A stretch of DNA of 63,483 nt, from NCBI GenBank assembly GCA_001898855.1, contig MKVN01000039.1:1-63483 (forward strand). The letters run 5' to 3'. This DNA comes from Micrococcales bacterium 73-13. GTDB taxonomy: Bacteria > Actinomycetota > Actinomycetes > Actinomycetales > Microbacteriaceae. A program made the position numbers and the translations under genes. A model generated the notes under the pieces. The model did no database searches. It was not told the DNA's origin and saw only the letters and a program-made list of their open reading frames with translations. Position 1 is the first letter of the stretch. Each line of letters begins with the position of its first letter. Positions 23,927-34,275 of this stretch are shown piece after piece.

Positions 23927-23954
23927 GCCGGCCGACTGACACGAGGGGACTGCT

Positions 23955-24311
23955 GTGGCCGCTGGGGGGAGTGCGATCCGCGGCTCGCGCGTGGGCGCGG
24001 GGCCGATGGGCGAGCAGGACCGCGGGATCACCGCGGACCGCGTCGCCGTGTCCTACTGGGACGGCCTGGGGAACGAGACGGTGCGCTACTTCGCCGCCGG
24101 CCTCCCGGACGAGGAGATCCCGGAGATCATCGACTCGCCGGCCTCGGGGCTGCCGGCCGGCCGCGACCGGGAGAACCCGCCGCCGCTGAGCAAGCAGGAG
24201 CCCTACAAGACCCACCTCGCCTACGTCAAGGAGCGCCGCACCGACGCGGAGGCGGAGCAGCTCCTCGAGGAGGCGCTGCAGCAGCTGCGCGCCCGTCGCG
24301 GCCAGGCCTGA
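23955..24311 (+). CDS. rbpA: RNA polymerase-binding protein RbpA
   Basis: 118 residues. RbpA binds group 1 sigma factors and RNA polymerase and stabilises the open complex; it is restricted to actinobacteria. The conserved N-terminal GGSAIRGSRVGAGPMGE arm, the core beta-barrel and the C-terminal sigma-interacting helix (HLAYVKERRTDAEAEQLLEEALQQLR) are recognisable. There is no cysteine, so the zinc site of the Streptomyces protein is absent, as in mycobacteria. GTG start at 23955. It converges on pgl with 9 bp between the stops. Confidence 0.9.
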   Translation: MAAGGSAIRGSRVGAGPMGEQDRGITADRVAVSYWDGLGNETVRYFAAGLPDEEIPEIIDSPASGLPAGRDRENPPPLSKQEPYKTHLAYVKERRTDAEAEQLLEEALQQLRARRGQA

Positions 24312-24322
24312 GCCGCCCGGCT
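24311..24322. terminator. possible short hairpin between rbpA and pgl
   Basis: AGCCG (24311-24315) and CGGCT (24318-24322) could form a small stem between convergent stops; too short to be convincing. Confidence 0.2.
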
Positions 24323-25112
24323 AGTTGTCGGCGGAGGTCCAGAACTCGCCGGGGTCGATGAGCCGCGGCGGCACCTGCGCGGCGGCCGCCCGGTCCACGT
24401 GGATCCCGGTGCGTCGGCGCGCGCGGATCGCGGCGAGCGGCACCTCGTCCGGGCTCGCCCCGGCGAGCGCGAGCCCGACCGCCGAGGCCTTCTCCGCACC
24501 GGTGGCGAGCACCGCGACGCGCGCGGCCGAGTTGATCACCGGGATGGTCAGCGTGAGCCGCTCCGGCGGCGGCTTCGGCGAGTGGCGGACGGGCAGCACC
24601 GCGGCCTCGCGCTCCCGGACGGCGGGCATGCCGGGGAAGATCGAGGCGATGTGGCCGTCGGGGCCGACGCCGAGGTAGACCAGGTCGAACGGCGGCAGCG
24701 GCAGGTTCGGCGGGGCGGCCGCCGCGAGCTCCGCCTGGTAGCGCTCCGCGGCCTCGTCGAGCCCGATCCCGTCGTCGGAGGCGGCGAAGGCGTGCACCCG
24801 CGACTCGTCGACCGGCACGTGGTCGAGCAGCGCGCGCCTGGCCTGCAGCTCGTTGCGCTCGGGGTCGTCCCTCGGCAGCCAGCGCTCGTCGCCCCACCAG
24901 AAGTGGATCTGCCCCCACGGCGCCAGGTCCCGCTCCGGCAGGGCGTTGATCGTCTCGAGCACGCCGATGCCGACCGTGCCCCCGGTGAGCACGACGTTCG
25001 CCTCGTCGAACTCGCCGACCACCTGGACCATCCGGTAGATGAACCGCGCCGCCAGGAAGGCCTGCAGCGCCGCCCGATCCTCGTGGACGATGACCTTCGG
25101 AGCGTTCGTCAC
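24321..25112 (-). CDS. pgl: 6-phosphogluconolactonase
   Basis: 263 residues. Hydrolyses 6-phosphogluconolactone, the second step of the oxidative pentose phosphate pathway. Family blocks include LTGGTVGIGVLE, HFWWGDERWLP, NELQARRALLDHV, LGVGPDGHIASIFPG and the end of the fold VAVLATGAEKA. The GTG at 25112 overlaps the opcA stop by 4 bp (GTGA). It is the last gene of the tkt-tal-pgi-zwf-opcA-pgl operon. Confidence 0.94.
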   Translation of the reverse strand: MTNAPKVIVHEDRAALQAFLAARFIYRMVQVVGEFDEANVVLTGGTVGIGVLETINALPERDLAPWGQIHFWWGDERWLPRDDPERNELQARRALLDHVPVDESRVHAFAASDDGIGLDEAAERYQAELAAAAPPNLPLPPFDLVYLGVGPDGHIASIFPGMPAVREREAAVLPVRHSPKPPPERLTLTIPVINSAARVAVLATGAEKASAVGLALAGASPDEVPLAAIRARRRTGIHVDRAAAAQVPPRLIDPGEFWTSADN

Positions 25113-26050
25113 CCTTCCACAGTACGCGGGAGTCCGAGGGCCCGGGTGATGACCGCCTCGTACACCTCGTCGGGGTCGAGCCGCCGGAGCTCCTCGGCGA
25201 GACACTCCCGGTTCGTGCGCCGCGGGATCGTGATCTCGTGCTCCGGCTGGCCGGGCTGGACGAGCCTGATGGACTGCCCGGAGATCCGGGACAGCTCGAT
25301 CGCGCCGCTGGCTCGGTGCAGCCGTACCGTGTGGATGCCCTCGACGCGCTCCTCCTCCGCGGGCCGCGACAGCGTCACCGGGGCGTCGAGCTGCAGCCCG
25401 AGCCAGGCGCCGAGCAGGGCCAGCGACGGGGACTCGAGCGCGCCGATCACCTCGACCTGCTCGACCGGCTCGTACGGCGGCTGGTCGAGCACCGCGGCGA
25501 GCTGGGAGCGCCAGAGCGTCACCCGCGTCCAGGCGAAGTCGGTGTCGCCGGGGGTGTGGTTCATGGACAGCGCGGCGAGCGCGTCGCCCGGGTCCGGACG
25601 GGTCGCCGCGTCGGTGATGCGGCGCTGCGCGATCCGGCCGAGCGCCGACTCGGCGACCACCTCCGGCGCGTCGTCGGACCACCACACGACGACCGGCGCG
25701 TCGGGCAGCAGCAGCCCGGTCACGATCGACTCCTCTTCGGCCGCCGCCTCGCCCCGGCCGCGCACCAGGATCACCTCGCTCGCCCCGGCGTCGCCGCCGA
25801 TGCGGATCTGGGCGTCGATCCGGGACTGCGCGGACTCGGCACCCGGCACCCGGGAGAGCACGATGACGCGCATCGGATGCTCGCGCGACGCGGCGTTCGC
25901 CGCGTCGATCGCCGCCTCCTCGGCGACGGGGTCGGTGGAGATGATCAGGGTGAGCACGCGGCCGAGCGCGACCGCGCCGCCCTCGTCGCGCAGGCGCACC
26001 AGCGTCTTCGAGATGGCGGAGACGGTGGTGTTCGGCAGGTCGACGATCAT
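25109..26050 (-). CDS. opcA: Glucose-6-phosphate dehydrogenase assembly protein OpcA
   Basis: 313 residues. OpcA is found in cyanobacteria and actinobacteria beside zwf and is needed for, or activates, G6P dehydrogenase. The start MIVDLPNTTVSAISKTLVRLRDEGG, the central LLLPDAPVVVWW and the C-terminal REIEG-like tail (NRECLAEELRRLDPDEVYEAVI) match the family. It overlaps zwf by 1 bp (TGATG) and pgl by 4 bp, consistent with stoichiometric synthesis. Confidence 0.93.
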   Translation of the reverse strand: MIVDLPNTTVSAISKTLVRLRDEGGAVALGRVLTLIISTDPVAEEAAIDAANAASREHPMRVIVLSRVPGAESAQSRIDAQIRIGGDAGASEVILVRGRGEAAAEEESIVTGLLLPDAPVVVWWSDDAPEVVAESALGRIAQRRITDAATRPDPGDALAALSMNHTPGDTDFAWTRVTLWRSQLAAVLDQPPYEPVEQVEVIGALESPSLALLGAWLGLQLDAPVTLSRPAEEERVEGIHTVRLHRASGAIELSRISGQSIRLVQPGQPEHEITIPRRTNRECLAEELRRLDPDEVYEAVITRALGLPRTVEG

Positions 26051-27591
26051 CAGGGCAGCCTCCAGCTCCGGCCGTCCGCGGCCATCAGCCGGGCCGCCGA
26101 CGCCGGGCCCCAGGTGCCCGGGCGGTACTGCTCGGGGCTGCCGCCGCTCGCCCAGAACTCCTCGACCGGGTCGAGGATCCGCCAGGACAGCTCGACCTCC
26201 TCGTGCCGCGGGAAGAGCGGCGGGTCGCCGAGCAGCACGTCGAGGATGAGCCGCTCGTAGGCCTCCGGGCTCTGCTCCGTGAACGCGTGCCCGTAGCCGA
26301 AGTCCATCGTCACGTCGCGCACCTGCATGCCGGCGCCCGGCACCTTCGAGCCGAAGCGGATCGTGACGCCCTCGTCCGGCTGCACCCGGATGACCAGCGC
26401 GTTCTGGCCGAGCCAGCTGGTCTGGGATGCGGCGAACAGGTACTGCGGCGCGCGCTTGAACACGACCGCGATCTCGGTGACGCGGCGGCCGAGCCGCTTG
26501 CCGGTGCGCAGGTAGAACGGCACGCCGGCCCAGCGCCGGGTGTCGATGTCGAGCCGGAGCGCGGCGTAGGTCTCCGTGGTCGACGCCGGGTCCATGCCCT
26601 GCTCCTCGAGGAAGCCGACCACCCGCTCGCCGCCCTGCCAGCCGGACGAGTACTGGCCGCGCGCGGTGTACCGCGCGAGGTCGGTCGGCAGCCGCACCGC
26701 GGAGAGCACCTTCTCCTTCTCGGCGCGCAGGTCGCTCGCCGCGAAGGACACCGGCTCCTCCATGGCGGTGAGCGCGAGCAGCTGGAGCAGGTGGTTCTGG
26801 ATGACGTCGCGGGCGGCGCCGACGCCGTCGTAGTAGCCGGCGCGGCCGCCGACGCCGACGTCCTCGGCCATCGTGATCTGCACGTGGTCGACGTAGTTCG
26901 CGTTCCAGATCGGCTCGTAGAGCATGTTCGCGAAGCGCAGCGCGAGGATGTTCTGGACCGTCTCCTTGCCGAGATAGTGGTCGATCCGGAACACCGAGTC
27001 CGGCGGGAACACGCTGGAGACGACGTCGTTCAGCTCCCGTGCAGAGCGCAGGTCGTGGCCGAACGGCTTCTCGATGACGACCCGCCGCCACTGGCCCTCG
27101 ACCGGCGACGCCAGCCCGGAGTCGCGCAGCTGCTCGGTGACGATGGGGAAGGACTTCGGCGGGATCGAGAGGTAGAACACGTGGTTGCCCATGGTGCCGC
27201 GCTCCCGGTCGAGCGACTCGATCGTCTCCCGCAGCTGGGCGAAGGCGGCCTTGTCGTCGAAGTCGCCGGCGACGAAGCGGATGCCCTTGGCGAGGTTGCG
27301 CCAGACGTCCTCGTCGAAGGCGGTGCGGGCGTGCTCGCGCACCGCGTCGTGCACCACCCGGGCGAAGTCCTCGTCGGCCCAGTCGCGCCGGGCGAAGCCG
27401 ACCAGCGCGAAGCCGGGCGGCAGCAGGCCGCGGTTGGCGAGGTCGTAGACGGCCGGCATCAGCTTCTTCCGGCTCAGGTCGCCGGTGACGCCGAAGATGA
27501 CCAGCCCGCTCGGACCGGCGATCCGGTTCAGCCGCCGGTCCGTGTCGACCCGCAGCGGGTTCTGCCCGGGCCCGATCGGCGTCGGGCTCAT
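26050..27591 (-). CDS. zwf: Glucose-6-phosphate 1-dehydrogenase
   Basis: 513 residues. Oxidises glucose 6-phosphate with NADP, the entry to the oxidative pentose phosphate pathway. The dinucleotide motif GVTGDLSRKK starts at 34; the substrate and catalytic block is RIDHYLGKE (near 210), and EKPFGHDL is intact. Length is usual. The ATG at 27591 overlaps the pgi stop (ATGA). Confidence 0.97.
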   Translation of the reverse strand: MSPTPIGPGQNPLRVDTDRRLNRIAGPSGLVIFGVTGDLSRKKLMPAVYDLANRGLLPPGFALVGFARRDWADEDFARVVHDAVREHARTAFDEDVWRNLAKGIRFVAGDFDDKAAFAQLRETIESLDRERGTMGNHVFYLSIPPKSFPIVTEQLRDSGLASPVEGQWRRVVIEKPFGHDLRSARELNDVVSSVFPPDSVFRIDHYLGKETVQNILALRFANMLYEPIWNANYVDHVQITMAEDVGVGGRAGYYDGVGAARDVIQNHLLQLLALTAMEEPVSFAASDLRAEKEKVLSAVRLPTDLARYTARGQYSSGWQGGERVVGFLEEQGMDPASTTETYAALRLDIDTRRWAGVPFYLRTGKRLGRRVTEIAVVFKRAPQYLFAASQTSWLGQNALVIRVQPDEGVTIRFGSKVPGAGMQVRDVTMDFGYGHAFTEQSPEAYERLILDVLLGDPPLFPRHEEVELSWRILDPVEEFWASGGSPEQYRPGTWGPASAARLMAADGRSWRLP

Positions 27592-29132
27592 CCGGCCGCC
27601 AGCGGGATGACCGCAGCGGGGTCGGAGGCGGGCACCTCGATCGTGAGCACCGGACGGCCGTGCTCGGCGAGGACGCGGGCGTCGCCGGCGGCCTGCGCCC
27701 GGATGACCTGCCCGAAGGTGAACGGCCGACCGGGGATCGGCACGTCGACCGCCTCGGCGCCGACGAGCTGGAGGTAGGCGCCGATCGCGGGGCCGCCCTT
27801 GTGGTACTGGCCGGTCGAGTGCAGGAAGCGCGGCCCCCAGCCGAAGGTCACCGGGCGTCCGATGCGGGCGGCGAGCACCGCGCGGATCCGCTCCAGCTCC
27901 GGATGGTCGACGCGGTCGAGGTAGGCCTGGACCGCGAGGTAGCCGTCGGCGGGGACCCGGGCGAGCAGCTCGGCGAGCGGCCCGGCGGCCTCGGCGAGCG
28001 GGACGCCGGGCGGCGGCGGGGCGAGCTCGTCGATGAGCGCGCGCGCCGCGACCTTCGCCGACTCGACGTCGGGCTGGTCGAACGGGTTGATGCCGAGCAG
28101 CCGGCCGGCGACGGCGGTCGCGACCTCCCAGACCATGAACTGCGCGCCGAGCGTCCCGGCGATCTCGATCTCGCCGGGCGCGACGACGCGGGTGTCGGCG
28201 AACGCGCCGACCAGGCGCACCACCTGCAGGTCGGGCAGGTCGAGCGCGAGCTCCGGGGCGTCGGTCTCGAGCACGACCGGCAGGATCCCGGTGCCGAGCT
28301 TCCCGGTGGACTCCGCGATGAGCTGCTCGACCCAGGCGCCGAAGCCGACGATGTGGGTGCCGTCCGAGACGATGCCGAGCTTGTCGCGGCGCGGCGCGGC
28401 GCCCGCGATCGCGGCGCCGAGCACGAGTCCCGGGTTCGAGGGGAGGTCGACGGCGAGCTCGAGCTGGATCGCCTCCGCCTCGTCGAGAAGCTCGGCGATG
28501 TCGGCGCCGGCGAGGCCGGCGGGGACGAGGCCGAACGCGGTGAGCGCGGAATAGCGCCCCCCGACGTCCGGGTCGGCGTTGAAGACGCGGTAGCCGGCCT
28601 CGCGCGCCGCGGCGTCCAGCGGCGAGCCCGGGTCGGTGACGACGACGACGCGGCCGGCCGGGTCGATCCCGGCCGCCTCGAACGCCGCCTCGAAGGCGCG
28701 CTTCTGGCTGTCCGTCTCCAGCGTCGAGCCCGACTTCGAGGAGACCACGACGGCCGTCCGGCCGAGCTCGGCGATCGCGTCCGCGACCTGGGCCGGATCG
28801 GTCGAGTCGAGGATCGTCAGCGGCACCCCGTAGGTCGCGGCGATTACCTCCGGCGCGAGCGAGGAGCCGCCCATGCCGCAGAGCACGAAGCGGTCGACGC
28901 CCTGGGCGAGGAAGGACGCCCGCAGCGCCGCGATCTCGGGCAGCAGCGACCGGGAGATCGCCGGCGCCTCCGTCCAGCCGAGCCGGATCGCGGCCTCGGA
29001 CTCGGCATCCGCCCCCCACAGGGCCGGGTCCTGCGCGGCGATCGAGCTCGCGACCAGGCCGCGGACCAGCTCGGGCACGACCCGGTCGATCGCCTCCTTC
29101 GCCGCCCCGCTCGCGGCGATCGAGACGGTCAT
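27588..29132 (-). CDS. pgi: Glucose-6-phosphate isomerase
   Basis: 514 residues, two SIS domains. Interconverts glucose 6-phosphate and fructose 6-phosphate, feeding zwf. Recognisable blocks are [47 protein letters not shown] and [13 protein letters not shown] (base-catalysis region near the C-terminus). This is the shorter actinobacterial form found in pentose phosphate operons. Both ends overlap neighbours by 4 bp. Confidence 0.95.
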   Translation of the reverse strand: MTVSIAASGAAKEAIDRVVPELVRGLVASSIAAQDPALWGADAESEAAIRLGWTEAPAISRSLLPEIAALRASFLAQGVDRFVLCGMGGSSLAPEVIAATYGVPLTILDSTDPAQVADAIAELGRTAVVVSSKSGSTLETDSQKRAFEAAFEAAGIDPAGRVVVVTDPGSPLDAAAREAGYRVFNADPDVGGRYSALTAFGLVPAGLAGADIAELLDEAEAIQLELAVDLPSNPGLVLGAAIAGAAPRRDKLGIVSDGTHIVGFGAWVEQLIAESTGKLGTGILPVVLETDAPELALDLPDLQVVRLVGAFADTRVVAPGEIEIAGTLGAQFMVWEVATAVAGRLLGINPFDQPDVESAKVAARALIDELAPPPPGVPLAEAAGPLAELLARVPADGYLAVQAYLDRVDHPELERIRAVLAARIGRPVTFGWGPRFLHSTGQYHKGGPAIGAYLQLVGAEAVDVPIPGRPFTFGQVIRAQAAGDARVLAEHGRPVLTIEVPASDPAAVIPLAAG

Positions 29133-30253
29133 CGCGAGCGCCCCTCCGGCGCGGCCGCGGCGAGCGCCGCGCCGACGGTGTCGAGCAGCTCGTCCCAGGA
29201 GACGACGAACTTCTCGACGCCCTCCCGCTCCAACTGGGCCGTGACGTCGTCGATCGAGATCCCCATCACGGCGAGCCCGTCGATCACGACGTGCGCGGCG
29301 GCATAGGAACGGCTGACCGCGTCCCCGTGCAGCTCGGCGTGGTCGTAGGTCGCCTCCAGGGTCTTCTCCGGCATGGTGTTGACCGTGTCGGCGACCGCGA
29401 GCTCGGTGACGTAGAGCGTGTCCGGCAGCGACGGGTCCTTGACGCCCGTGGAGGCCCACAGCGGGCGCTGCACGTGCGCCCCGGCGGCGAGCAGCGCTCT
29501 GGCGCGCTCGCGCCGGAACAGCTGCCGGAAGGCCTCGTGCGCAAGCCGCGCGTTCGCGACGCCGGCGCGCGACTTCAGCTGCGCGGCGCCGGAGCCCCCG
29601 ATCCGCGCGAGACGCCGGTCGACCTCGGTGTCGACGCGGGAGACGAAGAAGGAGGCGACGCTGCGGATGGCGGAGAGGTCGATGCCCGCCGCCTGCGCCT
29701 GCTCGAGCCCGGCGAGGTACGCGTCGACGACCTCCCGGTAGCGGTCGATCCCGAAGATGAGCGTGACGTTGACGCTGATGCCGGCGCCGATCGCCGCGGT
29801 GATCGCCGGCAGGCCCGCCTGCGTCGCCGGGATCTTGATCATGGCGTTCGGCCGGTCGACGGCCGCCCACAGCCGCCTCGCCTCCGCGACGGTGCCATCG
29901 GAGTCGAAGGCGAGGCCGGGGGAGACCTCGATGGAGACCCGGCCGTCCCGGCCGTCCGTCGCGTCGTAGACGGGGCGGAGCACGTCGCAGGCGGCGCGCA
30001 CGTCGTCGGTCGTGATCCGGAACACCGCCTCGGCGGCGTCCGCGCCCGCCGCGGCGAGCTCGACCACCTGGTCGCGGTAGGCGTCGCCGTCCTTGAGCGC
30101 GCCGGCGAAGATCGTGGGGTTCGTCGTGACGCCCACGACGTTGCGCGTCTCGATCAGCCGCTGCAGGTCGCCGCCGACGATCCGCTCCCGCGAGAGGTCG
30201 TCCAACCAGATGCTCACGCCCAGATCGCTGAGCTCCTGCGTGCGACTCGTCAT
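29129..30253 (-). CDS. tal: Transaldolase
   Basis: 374 residues, the long actinobacterial type. Moves a dihydroxyacetone unit in the non-oxidative pentose phosphate pathway. The Schiff-base Lys140 lies in [18 protein letters not shown] near the N-terminus and [21 protein letters not shown] in the C-terminal half are family signatures. The ATG overlaps the tkt stop (ATGA). Confidence 0.95.
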   Translation of the reverse strand: MTSRTQELSDLGVSIWLDDLSRERIVGGDLQRLIETRNVVGVTTNPTIFAGALKDGDAYRDQVVELAAAGADAAEAVFRITTDDVRAACDVLRPVYDATDGRDGRVSIEVSPGLAFDSDGTVAEARRLWAAVDRPNAMIKIPATQAGLPAITAAIGAGISVNVTLIFGIDRYREVVDAYLAGLEQAQAAGIDLSAIRSVASFFVSRVDTEVDRRLARIGGSGAAQLKSRAGVANARLAHEAFRQLFRRERARALLAAGAHVQRPLWASTGVKDPSLPDTLYVTELAVADTVNTMPEKTLEATYDHAELHGDAVSRSYAAAHVVIDGLAVMGISIDDVTAQLEREGVEKFVVSWDELLDTVGAALAAAAPEGRSR

Positions 30254-32316
30254 GATCCCGTCACCTCTCTCACGGCGTCCGCCACCGCGTCCGCGGTGAT
30301 GCCGAATTCGCGGAACAGCGTCTTCCAGTCCGCCGACGCCCCGAAGTGCTCGATGGAGACCGAGCGACCGCGGTCGCCGACATAGCGGCGCCATGGCAGC
30401 GCGAGGCCCGCCTCGACGCTGACCCTCGCCGTCACCGCCGCGGGCAGCACCCGCTCGCGGTAGGCGGCGTCCTGCTCCTCGAACCACTCGAGGCAGGGGG
30501 CGCTCACGACCCGCACCGCGACGCCCTCGGCCGCGAGCGCCTCGCGGGCGGCGAGCGCGAGCTGCACCTCCGAGCCGGTGGCGATGACGATCGCGTCCGG
30601 CTGGCCGTCGGTGTCGGCGAGCACGTAGGCGCCGCGGACCGCCTCGGACGCCGGCGCGAGCGCCGAGCGGTCGAGGACGGGGACGTTCTGCCGGGTCAGC
30701 GCGATGCCGGCCGGGCCCTGGCGGCGACGCAGGATCTCGTGCCAGACCACCGCGGTCTCGTTCGCGTCGGCCGGGCGCACCACGTCGAGTCCCGGGATGG
30801 CCCGCAGCGAGGCGAGCTGCTCGATCGGCTGGTGCGTCGGCCCGTCCTCGCCGAGGGCGACCGAGTCGTGCGTCCAGACGAAGATCGACGGCACCCGCAT
30901 CAGCGCCGCGAGCCGCACCGCGGGCCGCATGTAGTCGCTGAAGATGAGGAACGTGCCGCCGAAGGCGCGCGTCGGGCCGTGCAGCACGATGCCGTTCAGG
31001 ATCGCCGCCATCGCGTGCTCGCGGATGCCGAAGTGCAGCACCCGGCCGTAGGGGTTCCCGGACCACTCGTGCGTCGAGCGGTCCTCGGGCACGAAGCTCG
31101 CGGCGCCGGCGATCGTCGTCAGGTTCGACTCGGCGAGGTCGGCGGATCCGCCCCACAGCTCGGGCATGACGGCGGCGATCGCGTTGATGACCCTGCCGCT
31201 CGCGGCGCGGGTGGACACCTCGCTGCCGCCGTCGAAGACCGGCAGCGCGTCGGCGACGCCGGCCGGCAGCTCCCCGGCCTCCAGCCGGGCGAGCAGCGCC
31301 GCGCGCTCGGGGTTCGCCCGCGCCCAGGCGTCGAAGCCGACCTGCCAGGCCGCGTGCGCCGCGGCGCCGCGCTCGACCAGCTCCCGGGTGCGCGCGATCA
31401 CCTCCGGCGCGACCGCGAAGTGCTGCTCCGGGTCGAAGCCGAGCACCGCCTTGACCGCGGCGAGCTCCTCGGCGCCGAGCGCGGAGCCGTGGATCTTGCC
31501 GGAGTTCTGCTTCCGCGGGCTCGGCCAGCCGATGATCGTGCGCAGGATGATGAGCGAGGGGCGGTCGGCCTCCGCCTTCGCCGCCTCGATCGCCGCGTAC
31601 AGCTCGGCGACGTCCTCGACGTACTCGCCGGTGCGCTTCCAGTCGACGACCTGGACGTGCCAGCCGTAGGCGAGGTAGCGGTCGTGCACCGACTCGGTGA
31701 ACGCGATCTCCGTGTCGTCCTCGATGGAGATCTGGTTCGAGTCGTAGATCGCGATGAGGCTGCCGAGCCGCTGGTGACCGGCGAGGCTGGAGGCCTCCGA
31801 GGTGACGCCCTCCTGCAGGTCGCCGTCGCTCGCGATGACGTACGTGAAGTGGTCGAACGGGCTCGTCCCCGGCGCCGCGTCGGGGTCGAGCAGGCCGCGC
31901 TCGTAGCGCTGCGCGTAGGCGAAGCCGACCGCGGAGGCGAGGCCCTGGCCGAGCGGGCCGGTGGTGATCTCGACGCCGGCGGTGTGACCGTACTCCGGGT
32001 GGCCGGGCGTCAGCGAGCCCCAGGTGCGCAGCGCCTCCAGGTCGGCGAGCTCGAGGCCGAAGCCGCCGAGGTAGAGCTGGACGTACTGCGTCAGGCTGGA
32101 GTGCCCGGCGCTCAGGATGAACCGGTCCCGGCCGATCCAGCGCGGGTCCGACGGGTCGTGCCGCAGCACCCGCTGGTAGAGCAGATAGGCGGCGGGGGCG
32201 AGGCTCATCGCGGTGCCCGGATGGCCGTTGCCGACCTTCTCGACGGCGTCCGCCGCGAGGATCCTGGCGGTATCGACCGCCTTCCGGTCGAGGTCGTCCC
32301 AGCGGAGATCGGTCAC
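30250..32316 (-). CDS. tkt: Transketolase
   Basis: 688 residues. TPP-dependent transfer of two-carbon units, linking the pentose phosphate pathway and glycolysis. [11 protein letters not shown] and [13 protein letters not shown] bind substrate and cofactor; the TPP motif starts [14 protein letters not shown]; the pyrimidine domain has [15 protein letters not shown] and the C-terminal domain [11 protein letters not shown] begin at the GTG at 32316 because TAGGAT stands 8 nt upstream and a longer reading adds only eight residues. This is the first gene of the operon. Confidence 0.96.
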   Translation of the reverse strand: MTDLRWDDLDRKAVDTARILAADAVEKVGNGHPGTAMSLAPAAYLLYQRVLRHDPSDPRWIGRDRFILSAGHSSLTQYVQLYLGGFGLELADLEALRTWGSLTPGHPEYGHTAGVEITTGPLGQGLASAVGFAYAQRYERGLLDPDAAPGTSPFDHFTYVIASDGDLQEGVTSEASSLAGHQRLGSLIAIYDSNQISIEDDTEIAFTESVHDRYLAYGWHVQVVDWKRTGEYVEDVAELYAAIEAAKAEADRPSLIILRTIIGWPSPRKQNSGKIHGSALGAEELAAVKAVLGFDPEQHFAVAPEVIARTRELVERGAAAHAAWQVGFDAWARANPERAALLARLEAGELPAGVADALPVFDGGSEVSTRAASGRVINAIAAVMPELWGGSADLAESNLTTIAGAASFVPEDRSTHEWSGNPYGRVLHFGIREHAMAAILNGIVLHGPTRAFGGTFLIFSDYMRPAVRLAALMRVPSIFVWTHDSVALGEDGPTHQPIEQLASLRAIPGLDVVRPADANETAVVWHEILRRRQGPAGIALTRQNVPVLDRSALAPASEAVRGAYVLADTDGQPDAIVIATGSEVQLALAAREALAAEGVAVRVVSAPCLEWFEEQDAAYRERVLPAAVTARVSVEAGLALPWRRYVGDRGRSVSIEHFGASADWKTLFREFGITADAVADAVREVTGS

Positions 32317-32324
32317 GGCATCCA

Positions 32325-32330
32325 ATCCTA
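32325..32330 (-). promoter_or_regulatory. -10 element of the tkt-pgl operon
   Basis: Minus-strand TAGGAT ends 8 nt before the tkt GTG at 32316. It would drive the whole six-gene pentose phosphate operon. Confidence 0.5.
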
Positions 32331-32374
32331 GGGCGGGCACCGCCGGCCCGGCCCGGGCCGTCGCGGGGAGCGGG

Positions 32375-32380
32375 TAAATT
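32375..32380 (+). promoter_or_regulatory. -10 element, leaderless promoter of ctaB
   Basis: TAAATT, an A/T-rich island in this DNA, ends 7 nt before the GTG at 32388. Confidence 0.6.
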
Positions 32381-32387
32381 GGTCCGC

Positions 32388-33317
32388 GTGGCAGTGACGG
32401 AGACGATCCCCGAGTCGCCGACGCGGCCGGGCTTCCGGGCGAAGGCGAAGGGGTACGTCCAGCTCACCAAGCCCCGGGTCATCGAGCTGCTGCTGATCAC
32501 CACGGTGCCGGTGATGATCCTCGCCGAGCGGGGCATCCCGAACCTCTGGCTCGTGCTCGCGACGCTCGTCGGCGGCACGCTGTCGGCCGGGAGCGCGAAC
32601 GCGTTCAACATGTGGTTCGACCGCGACATCGACCGGGTGATGTCCCGGACCGCGACCCGGCCCCTGGTGACCGGGGTGCTGAGCCCGCGCGAGGCGCTGG
32701 TCTTCTCCTGGGTCACCGGCGCGCTGTCGGTCGCCTTCCTCTGGGTCACGACCAACTGGGTCGCGGCGGTGCTGGCCGCCGGGGCGATCGCGTTCTACGT
32801 CCTGGTGTACACCATGTGGCTCAAGCGGCGGACGCCGCAGAACATCGTGTGGGGCGGCATCGCCGGCTGCATGCCGGTGCTGATCGGCTGGGCGGCGGTG
32901 ACCGGCACGCTGTCCTGGGAGGCGCTCATCCTGTTCGGCGTGGTCTTCCTGTGGACGCCGCCGCACTACTGGCCGCTCTCGATGCGCTACCGGGAGGACT
33001 ACCGCGCCGCCGGCGTGCCGATGCTCGCCGTGGTGCGCTCCGAGACCGTCGTCGCGCTGCAGTCCGTGCTCTACGCCTGGGCGACGGTCGCCTGCTCGCT
33101 ACTGCTCATCCCGATCGCGCCGATGGGCATCGTCTACACCGTCGTCGCGGGCGCCGCGGGCGTCTGGTTCGTCGTCGAGGCGCACCGGCTGTACGGCAAG
33201 GCGATCCGCGGCGGCGAGACCCGCCCGATGCGGCTGTTCCACGGCTCCATCTCGTACCTGTCGCTCGTCTTCATCGCCGTCGGCGTCGACCCGCTGCTCT
33301 ACTTCCCGCTGGCCTAG
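32388..33317 (+). CDS. ctaB: Protoheme IX farnesyltransferase (heme o synthase)
   Basis: 309 residues, UbiA-family prenyltransferase with about nine transmembrane helices. It adds farnesyl to heme b to give heme o. The metal/diphosphate motif [20 protein letters not shown] is typical, as are [12 protein letters not shown] near the start and [19 protein letters not shown] at 32388 is favoured over the earlier in-frame TTG because of the -10 hexamer 7 nt upstream. It converges with ctaA, which uses its product. Confidence 0.95.
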   Translation: MAVTETIPESPTRPGFRAKAKGYVQLTKPRVIELLLITTVPVMILAERGIPNLWLVLATLVGGTLSAGSANAFNMWFDRDIDRVMSRTATRPLVTGVLSPREALVFSWVTGALSVAFLWVTTNWVAAVLAAGAIAFYVLVYTMWLKRRTPQNIVWGGIAGCMPVLIGWAAVTGTLSWEALILFGVVFLWTPPHYWPLSMRYREDYRAAGVPMLAVVRSETVVALQSVLYAWATVACSLLLIPIAPMGIVYTVVAGAAGVWFVVEAHRLYGKAIRGGETRPMRLFHGSISYLSLVFIAVGVDPLLYFPLA

Positions 33318-33324
33318 CCCGCGC

Positions 33325-34203
33325 CTAGCCCGGATCGCGAGGACCGGTCGCGGGCCGCCTCGTCGCGTCGACGAGCAGCACCCCGAGCGCGACCATGACG
33401 CCGGCGAGCACCATGTGGATGCCGACCAGCAGCGGCGGGATGCCGAGGTTCGCCTGGGCGATGCCGACCGCGATCTGCACCGCGATGGTCAGGATCAGCA
33501 GCCCGGCCGCCAGGGCGTAGCGCCGGGCGCGCACGGCCAGCCCGCCGACCAGCAGCACCACCAGCGCCGCGGCGAGCGCATAGCCGAGCCAGGCGTGCAC
33601 GTGCACCAGCGCGCCCCACGCGCTCGAGTCGCGGATCACCTCGTCGTCGCCCGAGTGCGGTCCGTTCTGCGTGGTCAGCACCCCGCCGAGCACCACGAGC
33701 ACGAGCAGCAGCGAGGCGACGTGCGTGACGACGACGACCCACCGCGGCACCGCGCGCTGCCTCGGCCCCGGCGCCCGGTAGGCGCGGACGACGAACGAGG
33801 CGGCGACGCCGACCAGCGCCGCCGAGATCACGTAGTGGACGCCGACGGTGGACACCGAGAGCCGCGTCAGCACGACGACGCCGCCGATGACGCCCTGCAC
33901 GACGACGCCGGCCAGGATGATCCAGGCGTGCGCCCACAGGTCCCTGCGGGTCCGCCGGAAGCGCCAGACCGCCACCAGCGCCGCGACCGCGAGGATGCCG
34001 AGCACGGGGGACATCAGCCGGTTCCCGAACTCGATGATCCCGTGCACGCCCTGGTCGATGCCGGGCACCAAAGAGGTCGAGGTGCACAGCGGCCAGTTGT
34101 CGCAGCCGAGGCCGGAGGCGGTCAGCCGGACGGCTCCTCCGGTGGCGATGATCAGGAGATTCCCGACGAGGTTCGCCCAGGCGGTCACCCTCACCCAACG
34201 CAC
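33325..34203 (-). CDS. ctaA: Heme a synthase (COX15/CtaA)
   Basis: 292 residues with eight transmembrane helices. Oxidises the C-8 methyl of heme o to make heme a for cytochrome oxidase. The first helix and loop (GGAVRLTASGLGCDNWPLC) carry the conserved motif; later blocks are HGIIEFGNRL, HYVISAALVG and the paired His motifs in HVHAWLGYA and HMVLAG. I place the start at GTG 34203, because the -10 TAAAAT lies 7 nt upstream; the alternative ATG at 34210-34212 overlaps that hexamer. Confidence 0.93.
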   Translation of the reverse strand: MRWVRVTAWANLVGNLLIIATGGAVRLTASGLGCDNWPLCTSTSLVPGIDQGVHGIIEFGNRLMSPVLGILAVAALVAVWRFRRTRRDLWAHAWIILAGVVVQGVIGGVVVLTRLSVSTVGVHYVISAALVGVAASFVVRAYRAPGPRQRAVPRWVVVVTHVASLLLVLVVLGGVLTTQNGPHSGDDEVIRDSSAWGALVHVHAWLGYALAAALVVLLVGGLAVRARRYALAAGLLILTIAVQIAVGIAQANLGIPPLLVGIHMVLAGVMVALGVLLVDATRRPATGPRDPG

Positions 34204-34210
34204 GGGTACC

Positions 34211-34216
34211 ATTTTA
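34211..34216 (-). promoter_or_regulatory. -10 element, leaderless promoter of ctaA
   Basis: Minus-strand TAAAAT ends 7 nt before the GTG at 34203. It covers the alternative ATG, which argues against that start. Confidence 0.6.
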
Positions 34217-34243
34217 GATGTCCCGGAATGCCGACACGGACCT

Positions 34244-34249
34244 GATAGT
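34244..34249 (+). promoter_or_regulatory. possible -10 of the suf operon
   Basis: GATAGT within TGATAGTT, 26 nt before the sufB ATG, would give a short leader with the AGAGGAAG ribosome-binding site (34261-34268). No SufR-type inverted repeat is obvious. Confidence 0.35.
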
Positions 34250-34275
34250 TCGCTTCGGTGAGAGGAAGCATCCCC

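Noticed and set aside
23955-24311. RbpA without the zinc-binding cysteines
   Set aside because: Mycobacterial RbpA also lacks them; it is family variation.
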